This document shows, one piece after another, positions 36,640 through 45,293 of a DNA stretch of 64,000 nt. The number at the start of each line of letters is the position of its first letter. The stretch's first letter is position 1. The notes beneath the pieces are model-generated. The model saw nothing but the letters and a program-made list of their open reading frames with translations, did not search any database and was not told where the DNA came from. The translations under genes and the position numbers were made by a program. Source of the DNA: Hymenobacter cellulosilyticus (GTDB taxonomy: Bacteria > Bacteroidota > Bacteroidia > Cytophagales > Hymenobacteraceae); NCBI RefSeq assembly GCF_022919215.1, contig NZ_CP095047.1, positions 1 through 64,000 of the forward strand, in the 5' to 3' direction.

Positions 36640-37751
36640 TTAGCTCCGCATGCGGTTGATGCGCTCCCGCATGGCCGCGCCGGCCCGGTGGCCCAGAGAC
36701 TCACCCCGGGTCATGTTGGCGGTGCCGGCCATTCCGGCCAGACCTTGGCCCGCGCCTACCGCGCTTCCCAGGGCATCCGCCCCGGTCCGTAGGCCCGCTC
36801 CGCCCATTGCTCCGGTTACCCCGGCGGTGGTGGCAGTGGCAGTGGTGATGAAACGCGTGGCGGCCCGCCCGATGTCGGAGCCGTCAAGGAGCATATCCGC
36901 CGCTTTGGGCACAAACAGATAGCCGGCAATGGCCAGCACGAGCATGCACAGGTAGGCGATGTCGGCCGACTCGACACTGCCGCCAGCCTGCAGCTGACGG
37001 ATGTTCTCGTGGAGCATGGTCACCTGCACGTGGGCCAGCACCGCGGCGTAGATGTTCGCGACCGGTACCCAAAGCGAAATCGTGAGGAAGTAGCCAAACC
37101 ATTTCATCAGCCCGCCCCCAAAGCCGGGGATGATGGCAATGCCGAAAGCCAGCGGGCCGGCCACGCTGAGCAGAACTAGCAGGAAGGTGGAGATAAGGCT
37201 GATGGCCAGCTTTGCGGCAAGAGCGCCCAGCTCCAGGATGGACTTGGTCCACTCCCGGAAGTTCTGGCCCACCGAGTACTGTACCTGGTTCATGGCTAGG
37301 CTGGCTTTGCGTCCAACATCGAGCGCCCCCAACTTGCCTAGTTCCCGCTCGTAATCTTCGTTGATTTGCATATCGGACTTGGCTTTGGCGTCGGCTGCTA
37401 ATTGGTCACGCTGAGCCGTGAGGCGGTTTACTTCCGCTAGCTGGCCCATCCGTATATCATTAGTGCCGTGCGCTACGGCCGTTGTCAGGCCTCTTAGCGC
37501 CCCGCACAGCGGCACGAACAGCAGGATAGCTAGGCCGATAGCAAAGGGTCGGAGCAAGGGAAATAAATCGACAGGCTCAGCCCGAGCGATGTTGCCCCAA
37601 ACCTGGCTGCTGATGTACAACAGGGCACCAATGCCCCAACGGCCCGGCCCAGGTTAATGAACAACGAGGTAAATGTGAGCATCTCCGTGTAAATGGCTTC
37701 GAGCTTTTGCTCATACACAGCCATGTTCAAATCAATAGCAGTAGGGTCCAT
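36640..37751 (-). CDS. traJ: Conjugative transfer protein TraJ (frameshifted here)
   Basis: VirB6-like polytopic membrane protein, about 370 aa after repair. Translation begins MDPTAIDLNMAVYEQKLEAI. One base lost from the run read at 37634-37637 breaks it in the first TM segment; adding it gives GRAVGGIGALLYISSQVWGN. Further TM helices include FAIGLAILLFVPLCGAL, ISLISTFLLVLLSVAGPLAF and MLVLAIAGYLFVPKAADMLL. The soluble loop MNQVQYSVGQNFREW and the Gly/Ala-rich tail are typical. It forms part of the inner-membrane channel. Confidence 0.88.
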
Positions 37752-37784
37752 TTAGAGAAGGGGATTAAACAAGCCAAGAGTGAC

Positions 37785-38231
37785 CTATCTGTTGTTTAAG
37801 TAGTGCTCATTGTGAATGCCCGCCAACTGCCTTTCGCCTAAGGTGACGAGGTAGGCTTCTTTCTCAGCTATCTCCCCTACCAGAGAAACTTGCGCCGGGT
37901 CTTGGGCCTTATCAGGGTTCAGCTGGCCCAGGGCAGTAAGGTTTGCTTGGCTTCGTTCTATTAGCGAGGCGAATTGCTCTTTCGATTTCTTTTCGCGTTG
38001 CGGAGTTAGCTTTTCGTACCCTTTGAGCTGGCCGAGTTGAGCTTCGTACTCCTTTTGCTTGGCTAGCAATAACTCGTGTTGTTTGCGAATGGTGGTAACG
38101 CGAGGGTCCGGGTTGGCACTGGACGTAGGCGAGGCAACGGCCGTAGCGGAAGTGGTAGCTGTACCGGTGGTGGAGTCCGAGCCGCAGCTGGCCACGGCCA
38201 GCCCGAGCACCAAGAGGAAGGTGGTTTTCAT
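37785..38231 (-). CDS. Small lipoprotein in the tra operon
   Basis: Protein of 148 aa with a lipoprotein signal (MKTTFLLVLGLAVASCGSDS, lipobox Cys16). A Ser/Thr/Ala-rich linker precedes a coiled-coil helix around KQHELLLAKQKEYEAQLGQL. It lies between the DUF4141 genes and traJ with short gaps, so it is transcribed with them. The position and coiled coil recall VirB7-type or entry-exclusion lipoproteins, but no family was recognised. Confidence 0.7.
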   Translation of the reverse strand: MKTTFLLVLGLAVASCGSDSTTGTATTSATAVASPTSSANPDPRVTTIRKQHELLLAKQKEYEAQLGQLKGYEKLTPQREKKSKEQFASLIERSQANLTALGQLNPDKAQDPAQVSLVGEIAEKEAYLVTLGERQLAGIHNEHYLNNR

Positions 38232-38271
38232 AACTCAGAAAGGGTAGGTGGAATGGGGACGAGCTGGCTTC

Positions 38272-38913
38272 TTAGCGGGCCGTCATTATGGCATTCATGG
38301 CCTGGCGGTCCTGCAGCTCCTGGGCATGCTGCTGCGCGATGGCTCGGCACTTATTGCTGAAGTAGTTCATCAGGTGGTGTTGCCGGGCGATGCGGTCGGC
38401 GATGTTGTCGATGAACTCAATCCGCTCCGGGTCCGTCATCTTCGCCTTGCCCACGCTGAGCACCCCGGCCAGTTCGCTCAGCAGACCGATGTTCTCCTGC
38501 AGGATGCCCTGGTACACGGTGGCGGCCTCGCTGAGCTGGGCCGGCGAGAGCTGCTTGGTGCGCAGCTCCGGGATGGCATTCGAAAACTCGCTAATCATCT
38601 CGCTTTGGTGGGTGTAGATTTCCCGCACCCGGCGGTAGTTGCGCACCCCGGCACTGATTTGCAGCAGACTGCTGTACCACTGGTCGTGCAGCTGCTGGGT
38701 TTTGTCGATGATGCCCTTGATCCTGCCGCTGACCACTTTCATGTCGCCTGCCAGCTTCTTGCCCTGCCCCAGCAGCGTGGTAGAAACGCCCTGGTGCACA
38801 ACCTGCTTGCGGGACTGGCTCTCCGCAATCGGGGCCGAGATAACGGCTTGCGCGTAAGCCGGCGCAGCGAACAGGGCCAGGCCCAGCGCGAGAACGTTGA
38901 TGCTTGCTTTCAT
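38272..38913 (-). CDS. TraI-like (DUF4141-type) exported protein, second copy
   Basis: Protein of 213 aa with a signal peptide (LALGLALFAAPAYAQA). It has a helical body with RNYRRVREIYTHQSEMISEF, LSPAQLSEAATVYQGILQEN and KMTDPERIEFIDNIADRI, ending in QERQAMNAIM-like DRQAMNAIMTAR. It aligns over its whole length with the upstream gene at 38941-39588, so the pair is a tandem duplication. VirB5-like minor pilus or adhesin proteins have this size and shape; the equivalence is inferred. Confidence 0.78.
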   Translation of the reverse strand: MKASINVLALGLALFAAPAYAQAVISAPIAESQSRKQVVHQGVSTTLLGQGKKLAGDMKVVSGRIKGIIDKTQQLHDQWYSSLLQISAGVRNYRRVREIYTHQSEMISEFSNAIPELRTKQLSPAQLSEAATVYQGILQENIGLLSELAGVLSVGKAKMTDPERIEFIDNIADRIARQHHLMNYFSNKCRAIAQQHAQELQDRQAMNAIMTAR

Positions 38914-38940
38914 AGGAGGGCGCGTAAAAAAGTGGTAGGG

Positions 38941-39588
38941 CTAGCGGGCCCCCATCAGGGCGTTGAGGGCCTGTATGTCCTGCGCTTTCTGCTCGGCCAG
39001 GTGCATCTGCACGAGGTTGCGCTGGGTGTAGTAGTTGATCAGGCCCAGCTGGTCGGATATCTTGACGTCCAGCTTGTCGATGAAGCGCATGCGTTCGGCG
39101 TCGGTCATTTTGAGCATGGCCGGGCTGACGATGGTTCGCAGGTCCTGGAGCGTGTTGGAGCTTTCCGTCAGCATCTTGGTATACACGCTGGTCATCAGCG
39201 AGAGCTGTTCCGGCTGCACGTAGGGTGACTGCCGCAGGGTCTCGATGGCCGTGGAGTAGGTCTGGATGATGCGCCCCTGCTTCTCGAACACCGACTGCAC
39301 GCGCCGGTAGGTACGCACCGCGGAGCTGACCTGCAGCAGCCCGTCGTACCAGGTCTTGGCCAGCTGCAGGTTCTTTTCCGAGAAGACCTTGGTCAGCTCC
39401 TGCTCCTTCACGCCGGCTTTGACCAGCAAGTTGGCCGCTTTGGAGAGGCCCTTCATGGTGTTCTGCAGCCCGGTCTGCACGCCCGACTGCACTTCCAGCA
39501 CGGGGGCGGTTACCACGAGCTGCGCGGCAGCGTTGGAGGCGCTGAGCGCCAGCATGGCCCCGCCCAGGAGGATGACTTTCGTTTTCAT
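38941..39588 (-). CDS. traI: TraI-like (DUF4141-type) exported protein, first copy
   Basis: Protein of 215 aa with a signal peptide (VILLGGAMLALSASNAAAQL). The helical body has SSAVRTYRRVQSVFEKQGRI, LSLMTSVYTKMLTESSNTLQ and KMTDAERMRFIDKLDVKIS, ending QDIQALNALMGAR. Its sister gene follows after 27 bp. The location directly after traG matches the TraI position of CTnDOT-type operons. Confidence 0.8.
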   Translation of the reverse strand: MKTKVILLGGAMLALSASNAAAQLVVTAPVLEVQSGVQTGLQNTMKGLSKAANLLVKAGVKEQELTKVFSEKNLQLAKTWYDGLLQVSSAVRTYRRVQSVFEKQGRIIQTYSTAIETLRQSPYVQPEQLSLMTSVYTKMLTESSNTLQDLRTIVSPAMLKMTDAERMRFIDKLDVKISDQLGLINYYTQRNLVQMHLAEQKAQDIQALNALMGAR

Positions 39589-39609
39589 GCTTTTTCCCTT
39601 TTGTTGAAA

Positions 39610-42105
39610 TCAGGCGCCCACCCCTTCCCGCAGCTCGGCGGCGAACAGCTTGATGGCCGTGGGCATGTCGCCGGTCTGGCGGAACTTCTCGAACAGCCGC
39701 ACTTTCTCGGTTTCCTCGGTGGTGTAGGTCACGTACTCTTCCTTCGACACCTCAATGGCGTAGACCTTGGAGACGACCCCACCCAGGCTGATGAATACCT
39801 CGGTGTAGCGGCCTCGGGCGGCCTTGTTGTCGCGGTTGATGCTCAGCACCAAGTCCTTTTCCTTGGGCGTGAGCGAGAGCAGGGCCTGTATCTCATCGAA
39901 GCGGCCCAAGAACTTGCGCTGGTCGAGCAGAATCTTGCAGTCCGAGTTGTTGATGATGGCGTCCTTGACTAGCTCGTTGCCGATGATGTCGTCAATCTCC
40001 TGGGTCACCACGATGGCCTCGCCGAAGAACTTGCGCACCGTCTTGAAGAGGTACTTGATGTAGGCGGCCATGCCCGGCGTGGTCAGCGCTTTCCAGGCTT
40101 CCTCAATCAGAATCATCTTCCGCACCCCCTTGAGCTTGCGCATCTTGGAGATGAAGGTTTCCATGATGATGAGCGTGACCACCGGAAACAGGATGGGGTG
40201 GTCCTTGATGTTGTCGAGTTCGAAGACGATGAAGGGGGCCTGCACCAGGTCCAGCTCCTTTTCTGAATTGAGCAGGTAGTCGTACTCCCCGCCCCGGTAG
40301 TAGGGCCCGAGCACGTAGAGGAAGTTGTCGATGTCGAAGTCCTTTTCGCGCACCTTTTCCTCTTCCAGCACTCTTCGATACGTGGTTTTTACAAACTCGT
40401 AGAACGTGTTGAAACTGGGCTTGATATGCGCGTTGGCTTCGAGCATCACGTAATACAAACTCACGGCCGTGGACAGTGACACGTACTCGGACTGGCTCAC
40501 CGTCTCGTCGTCTTTTTTCCAGAGCGCCTGCAGCAGCGTTTTGATGGATTCCTTCTTCTCGACGTCCAGCTTGCCCGAAATCAGGAAGGGGTTGAAGGCA
40601 ATCGGGTCATCCTCCTCGTAGGTGAAGTACACCCCGCCCACCAGTTCGCAGAGGCCTTTGTAGGAGTTGCCGGTGTCGACCAGCAGCACGTGGGCGCCCT
40701 GCTCGTAGTACTGGCGCACCATGTGGTTGGTGAAAAACGACTTGCCCGAGCCCGAGGGGCCCAGCACGAACTTGTTGCGGTTGAAGATAATTTGCCGCTT
40801 CATGGGCTCGTCCGAGAGGTCCACCAGCACGGGCTTGCCGGTGAGCCGGTCGGAGAGCTTGACGCCCTTGGTGGCGCCCGTACTGCGGTAATTGGTTTCG
40901 CAGGCCCAGAAGCAGACGGCCTGCTCGATGAAGGTGTAGAAGGTTTCCTCGGAAGGGAAGTCGCCGGCGTTGCCCGGGATGCCGCCCCAGTAGAGCGCAG
41001 CGATGTCCACCGTGTTCTGCCGGGGCTTGCAGTTCATGGCGTTGAAGGCGGCATTCACGAGCTTGCGCACCTCACTCAGCGTGTCCTCCTTATGGGACCA
41101 GGTAAGCACGTTGCAGTGCACCCGCACCGGGCGGCGCTTGTGGGTTAGCAGTTCGTTGAGGAAGGCATTGTAGTACGCGTGGTTGATGGCGTTTTGCCGC
41201 GAGTAGAGCGAGAGCGAGTTGAGCCGGTCCTTCTTCTGCTCGAAGGTTTTGACCGTCTTCTGGGTGTTATCCAGGAACACGTACTGGTTCAGGATGTGAT
41301 TACAGCCCAACAGCAACCCCAGCGGGGCGGCGAAGGAGATGGGAAAGTCGGAGTGCTCGGTGCTGTAGGGCTCGTAGCGAATGTCCGTTTCCACCGACGT
41401 GGGCAAGTCATCGAGGTTGGCCACCGAGAACATCTGGCAGTACTCGGTGCCTACTTTCAGGCCGCCCGTCAAATCCAGATCCACCTGCCGGGCCTGGTCG
41501 GACAGATCCAGGGCCAGGTACTTTTCCAGCAGGCCCGCTGCCTGCTCGGTGCCGGCCAGCTCATCGGAGGTCAGGCGGTGGGACTTGATGTAGGGCGCAG
41601 AAGTGGGCCCCACCCCTTCCAGCGTGCGCACGAACTGGCCGACGCTGTCGAAAAAACTTTCCAGCTCCCGGGCGTCGAGCATCTGGCGGGGCACGATGTG
41701 GCGCCGGGCCAGCAGGCCGGCCGAACTGCCCCAGTCCGGGCGCTCGGAGGAGCACTTGGTGATGTACAGGTAGCAGAAGTGGTTGAGGAAGGGCCGCTCG
41801 TGGAAGTGGCGCTCGTAGGAGGAGGAAAGCAGCGTGCGCTCGGCCTCGAAGCCCGGAGCGTACTGGTCCTCCACGTACCAGTCCTGCTTGTGCACCACGC
41901 AGTGGTCGGGCAGCAGGCGCACGGCCTTGACAAAGGCCGCTTGCAGCTGGGCGTAGTCTTCCCGCGAGAGGGTGAAGATTTCGGGCAGCTCCAACCGGAA
42001 GGCCACCGTCACGTCGGCATTCTTCGAGACCAGGCAGTCCTTTTCCACCTTGTAGATGGGCTGCTTGGATTCCAGGGAAGCGGAGGGCAGAACCTTGTTG
42101 CTCAT
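39610..42105 (-). CDS. traG: Conjugation ATPase TraG (VirB4-like)
   Basis: Protein of 831 aa, uninterrupted. Walker A is VLGPSGSGKSFFTNHMV (about residue 445). Walker B and the following Glu are MILIEEAWKAL, and VVTQEIDDIIGNELVKDAII is the sensor/Gln region. The N-terminal half (DCLVSKNADVTVAFRLELPE, LNHFCYLYITKC) is the CagE/TrbE/VirB4 domain. It powers assembly and substrate movement at the inner membrane. It follows traF by 26 bp. Confidence 0.95.
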   Translation of the reverse strand: MSNKVLPSASLESKQPIYKVEKDCLVSKNADVTVAFRLELPEIFTLSREDYAQLQAAFVKAVRLLPDHCVVHKQDWYVEDQYAPGFEAERTLLSSSYERHFHERPFLNHFCYLYITKCSSERPDWGSSAGLLARRHIVPRQMLDARELESFFDSVGQFVRTLEGVGPTSAPYIKSHRLTSDELAGTEQAAGLLEKYLALDLSDQARQVDLDLTGGLKVGTEYCQMFSVANLDDLPTSVETDIRYEPYSTEHSDFPISFAAPLGLLLGCNHILNQYVFLDNTQKTVKTFEQKKDRLNSLSLYSRQNAINHAYYNAFLNELLTHKRRPVRVHCNVLTWSHKEDTLSEVRKLVNAAFNAMNCKPRQNTVDIAALYWGGIPGNAGDFPSEETFYTFIEQAVCFWACETNYRSTGATKGVKLSDRLTGKPVLVDLSDEPMKRQIIFNRNKFVLGPSGSGKSFFTNHMVRQYYEQGAHVLLVDTGNSYKGLCELVGGVYFTYEEDDPIAFNPFLISGKLDVEKKESIKTLLQALWKKDDETVSQSEYVSLSTAVSLYYVMLEANAHIKPSFNTFYEFVKTTYRRVLEEEKVREKDFDIDNFLYVLGPYYRGGEYDYLLNSEKELDLVQAPFIVFELDNIKDHPILFPVVTLIIMETFISKMRKLKGVRKMILIEEAWKALTTPGMAAYIKYLFKTVRKFFGEAIVVTQEIDDIIGNELVKDAIINNSDCKILLDQRKFLGRFDEIQALLSLTPKEKDLVLSINRDNKAARGRYTEVFISLGGVVSKVYAIEVSKEEYVTYTTEETEKVRLFEKFRQTGDMPTAIKLFAAELREGVGA

Positions 42106-42131
42106 GGGCAGAAAAGCACCCGGACCGGCCG

Positions 42132-42464
42132 CTACGCGCGGCCAGCCAAGTCCTCGTTAAGGCGTTGGAATAAGCGGCTGTGCCGGTTGGTAATGTACTT
42201 GGGCGAGGAGCGGCGGGCCGCGGCCTTCATCAGCCCGTGCTCGCCATACTTGCGGTTCAGGGCAAAGACCCCGGCCCACATCCCGCCCCCGGCGGCGAAG
42301 GTGAGCAGCATGGTCAGCAGCAGCGGCACGCCCGTCAGGTAGCCCGTCACGAACAGGGCAAACACGAAGGCGATGCCGGCCACCAGAAAGTAGATGTTGC
42401 TTCCCACCAGCCCCTTGAACTCCACGGGCTTGTTGATGCCCCGGTTCAGGTCGTACACGGGCAT
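42132..42464 (-). CDS. traF: Conjugative transfer protein TraF (DUF4133)
   Basis: Protein of 110 aa with two TM helices (IYFLVAGIAFVFALFVTGYL and LLLTMLLTFAAGGGMWAGVF). The conserved N terminus is YDLNRGINKPVEFKGLVGSN and the basic tail is KYITNRHSRLF. The product resembles VirB3 and sits beside the TraG ATPase. It is 10 bp after traE. Confidence 0.93.
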   Translation of the reverse strand: MPVYDLNRGINKPVEFKGLVGSNIYFLVAGIAFVFALFVTGYLTGVPLLLTMLLTFAAGGGMWAGVFALNRKYGEHGLMKAAARRSSPKYITNRHSRLFQRLNEDLAGRA

Positions 42465-42474
42465 GGCCGGCGGC

Positions 42475-42792
42475 TTAGAGGAAGAACGAACGGACCACCG
42501 TGGCCACGATGACCAGGAAGATCATGGAGCCAAACCACGACACCGCCGTTTTCTGGGTGTCCTGGTCGCCCGAGTTCCACTTGCTATACACCTTGATGGC
42601 GCCGACCAGACCCAGCACCGCGCCGATGGCATACATGAGCTTGGTGAGCGGGTCAAAGTAGCTGGTCACCTGCGTGGTCGCATCCTGAATGCCGGCCGTG
42701 CCATTGCCGCCACCGGTCTGGGCATAGAGCTGTGGCGAAGCGAGCAGGAGCGCGAGCAACACCAGGGAAGTGAAAAGATCCTTCTTGTTCAT
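42475..42792 (-). CDS. traE: Conjugative transfer protein TraE (DUF4134)
   Basis: Protein of 105 aa with a signal peptide (LVLLALLLASPQLYAQTGGG). Two TM helices follow: TKLMYAIGAVLGLVGAIKVY and AVSWFGSMIFLVIVATVV. NSGDQDTQKTAVSWFGSMIF is the family signature. This is the VirB2-like pilin candidate of Bacteroidetes conjugation systems. Confidence 0.93.
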   Translation of the reverse strand: MNKKDLFTSLVLLALLLASPQLYAQTGGGNGTAGIQDATTQVTSYFDPLTKLMYAIGAVLGLVGAIKVYSKWNSGDQDTQKTAVSWFGSMIFLVIVATVVRSFFL

Positions 42793-42852
42793 GGCAACAG
42801 GGTAAGAAATTGGCGGAAAGGGAATGGGAGGGAAGAAATGCGGGCTGTCGGG

Positions 42853-43673
42853 CTACACCTCGTCGGCTTCGAAGAGGGCGGCTAGCTCGGCGTTGTAGTG
42901 GTCCAGGTGCTGGGCCATCTGCTCGGCCAGGCAGGAGCCCTGCAGGCCGGCAGGCAGGGGCGGGTTCTGCCCGGCCTGCAGCCGGGCGATGTATTCGCTG
43001 ACCGAGTCGGCATCCACTAACTGCGCCGAGGGCTCGGCTGTGATAATGTCGAGCAGGGAAGCCACGGGTTCGTCGAAGGAGGCAAGCGGCTCGTAGCCGG
43101 CCAGTAGTGGTTCAACCGGTAAGGTCTCCGGATCCAGGGCCTGGGCGGTGGGCTGAGCTTCGTCTTCCCCGGAATGCGAAGGCACCTGCTGCCGGACCAG
43201 CGCCGCCAGCCGTTCATCCGCCTGGTCAGCCTCTTCGGTCCGGGCTTCGTCCTGCAGCTGCGCCTCGGGCTGCGCAGCATGGGCGGCCTCCAGGGCAGTG
43301 GCCTCGTGCATACGCTCGTCCTGACCGGTAGCAGCCGCACTGGAAGCGGGCAACTCCCCTCCTACTACTGGCTCAGCCGCCGTGGGCAGGTTTTCTGCTG
43401 CGCCGGCGGCGGGCTTTCCGTTTCCGCATCGGCAGGTGCGGAACCTGCTGACGCGGCAGCCGGAGCGAAGGCAGAGGTTGGGCGCACCAGCGCCGGCGGA
43501 GCAACCACACCGGTTGCATTCGCAGTCAGGGCAGGACTGCCAGACTTCCGACGGGACGAGAGCAGGCCGGTGAGCTCCTGCCGGTAATACAGTAATCCAA
43601 CCACCAGGTAGTAGAGCAGGACCAGAGCCAGGATAAACAGGCCAAACTGGCTCCAGGAGTAAGCGCTGAGCAT
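42853..43673 (-). CDS. Membrane-anchored transfer-operon protein, TraD position (frameshifted here)
   Basis: About 273 aa after repair. The start is ATG 43673 (MLSAYSWSQFGL) with one TM helix, LFILALVLLYYLVVGLLYY. An Ala/Pro-rich linker and an acidic C-terminal half follow (SVSEYIARLQAGQNPPLPAG, LAEQMAQHLDHYNAELAALF). One A is lost at the T4 of 43391-43394; adding it gives QQKNLPTAAEPVVGGELPAS. Position just upstream of traE corresponds to TraD of CTnDOT-type operons, but sequence alone does not prove the family. Confidence 0.6.
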
Positions 43674-43909
43674 CGGCAGGCAACATGCGTGACACCCCGG
43701 GGCAGCTGACCCGGGCGGGAACATGCCAAACCGGAGTTTGACGCTGCAAACCTATCGGGGCCCTACACCCGATTGGTAGAAAGTTGACGAACGGTTGAAA
43801 ATGGGTGGTGAGGTGCAGAAGCCGCACACGAACGGCAGGCAGCAGGAGCCGCATTCCGCACACTCCAGCCCGGCCCCCTCCCCAGGCCAGGACTGTGCTA
43901 ACGCGGCAT

Positions 43910-43944
43910 AAAAAAAGGCCGCCCCATAGTGGAGCGGCCCTTTT
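43910..43944. terminator. Bidirectional terminator
   Basis: A run of A (43910-43916), GGCCGCCCC, ATAGT, GGAGCGGCC and four T (43941-43944) give a G+C-rich stem with A/T tracts on both sides. It separates the tra operon start region from the minus-strand higBA genes and would stop transcription reading leftward out of higA. Confidence 0.8.
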
Positions 43945-43995
43945 GCCGGTTAAGTAAGTGTAGTGTCCGAAAGACGGCCCGAAATAGGCCGCCTG

Positions 43996-44346
43996 TTAGG
44001 CGTGCATGAGCACGAAGTCCGCCGGGATGTGGAGCTTGGTGTGCAGGCGCCGGGCCAGGTCGATGTTGACCGCGCGCTTGCCGTTGAGCACCTCACTCAG
44101 GCGGCTGTTGGTGATGCCCAGCAGCTGTGCCAATTCCTGTTTCTTGAGGCGGTGCTCGAACATGTAGCGCTCGATGCGGTAAATAAGCGTATCTGGATGC
44201 ACAGGAGCATGCCCGTGGCTTTCTTCATAGGCTTCGAGGGCATTGCCCAGGGCCTCCATTTCCGCCAGATTAGCGGGGTTGTTACTATCGAGGGCTTCCA
44301 AGCGGCTCATACCGGCCTGGTACTCTGCATCTGTTTGGATAGTCAT
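43996..44346 (-). CDS. higA: HigA-like XRE antitoxin
   Basis: Protein of 116 aa. A helical N terminus is followed by an HTH: LKKQELAQLLGITNSRLSEV, NGKRAVNIDLARRLH and HIPADFVLMH. It is the antitoxin and autoregulator of the type II HigBA pair. It lies 51 bp downstream of the toxin gene in the toxin-first order usual for HigBA. Confidence 0.9.
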   Translation of the reverse strand: MTIQTDAEYQAGMSRLEALDSNNPANLAEMEALGNALEAYEESHGHAPVHPDTLIYRIERYMFEHRLKKQELAQLLGITNSRLSEVLNGKRAVNIDLARRLHTKLHIPADFVLMHA

Positions 44347-44397
44347 GTTGTACGGTCTTTTAGAGTTTACTAGAGGGTAGAGAGGCTGCTCCCCGGC

Positions 44398-44709
44398 TCA
44401 GAGATTTGAAATGTCTGAGATGCGGTCATATTCAGCGTGGGTGCCGATAAAGCGGATGAAAATCTGGCCTGTGAACTCCGGTAGCTTGGAATAGTCAACC
44501 TTGACTATCAAGCGGTACCGATTGCGAAGCAAGTTGAAAACCCAGCGGTTATTGCCCACGTGGGTGGCACTGGGGTCGTAGGCTTTCACATCCGCCGCAT
44601 TGCTCCAACTCGCAGCTTTCATATCCTTGTACACTTCCCAAATCTCTTTGGCTACATCCTGGTGTTCAATGGCATAATCTCTTATAGTTTTTTGTTTTAA
44701 TACATTCAT
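44398..44709 (-). CDS. higB: HigB-like mRNA interferase toxin
   Basis: Protein of 103 aa of the HigB_toxin family: NVLKQKTIRDYAIEHQDVAK, WSNAADVKAYDPSATHVGNN, RWVFNLLRNRYRLIVKVDY and IFIRFIGTHAEYDRI, including the conserved C-terminal His. It cleaves mRNA on the ribosome and is held off by HigA. First gene of the operon; G+C is low upstream of it. Confidence 0.92.
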   Translation of the reverse strand: MNVLKQKTIRDYAIEHQDVAKEIWEVYKDMKAASWSNAADVKAYDPSATHVGNNRWVFNLLRNRYRLIVKVDYSKLPEFTGQIFIRFIGTHAEYDRISDISNL

Positions 44710-44786
44710 AATGTGATTGTTACTATTTTAAATCTTCTATTACATGCGTTGCTGTTTAGTGGCTAACATTACAAAGATACGTTAAA

Positions 44787-44823
44787 TTTACCAAAAACGA
44801 AAATATTTTACCAATAACGAAAA
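44787..44823 (-). promoter_or_regulatory. Direct repeats upstream of higB
   Basis: TTTACCAAAAACGAAAA (44787-44803) and TTTACCAATAACGAAAA (44807-44823) are near-identical direct repeats spaced exactly 20 bp apart, about two DNA turns, in an A+T-rich promoter region 80 bp upstream of higB. They are probable HigA (or HigBA complex) binding sites. Confidence 0.65.
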
Positions 44824-44942
44824 ATAATGCCTTAGCTTGCGAACGGCCCTTTTCGTGTTACAGGAGTCATCTGAGCCAGTAGCCGGTGCTTTGCCCCGCT
44901 GCCCAATTACCCTGTCAAGCGACACAGTTCGTAGAAGGGCCT

Positions 44943-45206
44943 ATGCTTGTACCTGAACTAACGCTGGTAGCAACTGGCCGGCGGTTGGCCTTCGCCAGCC
45001 ACGCTTACGAACGCGCCCACATATTCCGCCGCGTCGGCAGATCCGCTGGCCCCTGGCACCGTGTGGCCGTTAATGCCCGCTCTCCCTTTCTGGACGAGGA
45101 TGTGCTCGCGCCGGGTACGGTTGTGGAATACTATATCCACGTGCAAGACGAAGCGGGCGATGGTGCGCCCCAGGAGCGCAGCCATCTGCTTAGCATCACG
45201 ACATAA
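44943..45206 (+). CDS. Small hypothetical protein, beta-sandwich-like
   Basis: Protein of 87 aa. LTLVATGRRLAFASHAYERA, WHRVAVNARSPFLDED and GTVVEYYIHVQDEAGD look like a fibronectin type III-like half, and the frame is tight and coding-like. The ATG at 44943 is preferred over 44886. No family named. It faces away from higBA and is convergent with the LytTR regulator. Confidence 0.5.
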   Translation: MLVPELTLVATGRRLAFASHAYERAHIFRRVGRSAGPWHRVAVNARSPFLDEDVLAPGTVVEYYIHVQDEAGDGAPQERSHLLSITT

Positions 45207-45293
45207 AGAGGGGAAGCCCCGGGCAGTTGCAGGATGGCATGGTGGGGTCGGCTTCCGCTGACCAAGCTTCTCTTTCTCCGCCATCAAGGCACC

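Noticed and set aside
35827..36792. Plus-strand open frame opposite traM, traK and traJ
   Set aside because: It crosses three well-supported minus-strand genes and has no recognisable domain.
38248..39228. Long plus-strand open frame opposite the TraI-like genes
   Set aside because: It is the antisense shadow of two good secreted-protein genes; its translation is low-complexity Leu/Val/His-rich with no family signal.
41179..42342. Long plus-strand open frame opposite traG and traF
   Set aside because: Antisense shadow of TraG (clear Walker motifs) and TraF; high G+C keeps the opposite frame open.
44886..44942. Upstream start for the small protein at 44943
   Set aside because: The extension is not conserved-looking and the ATG at 44943 begins the beta-rich segment directly.
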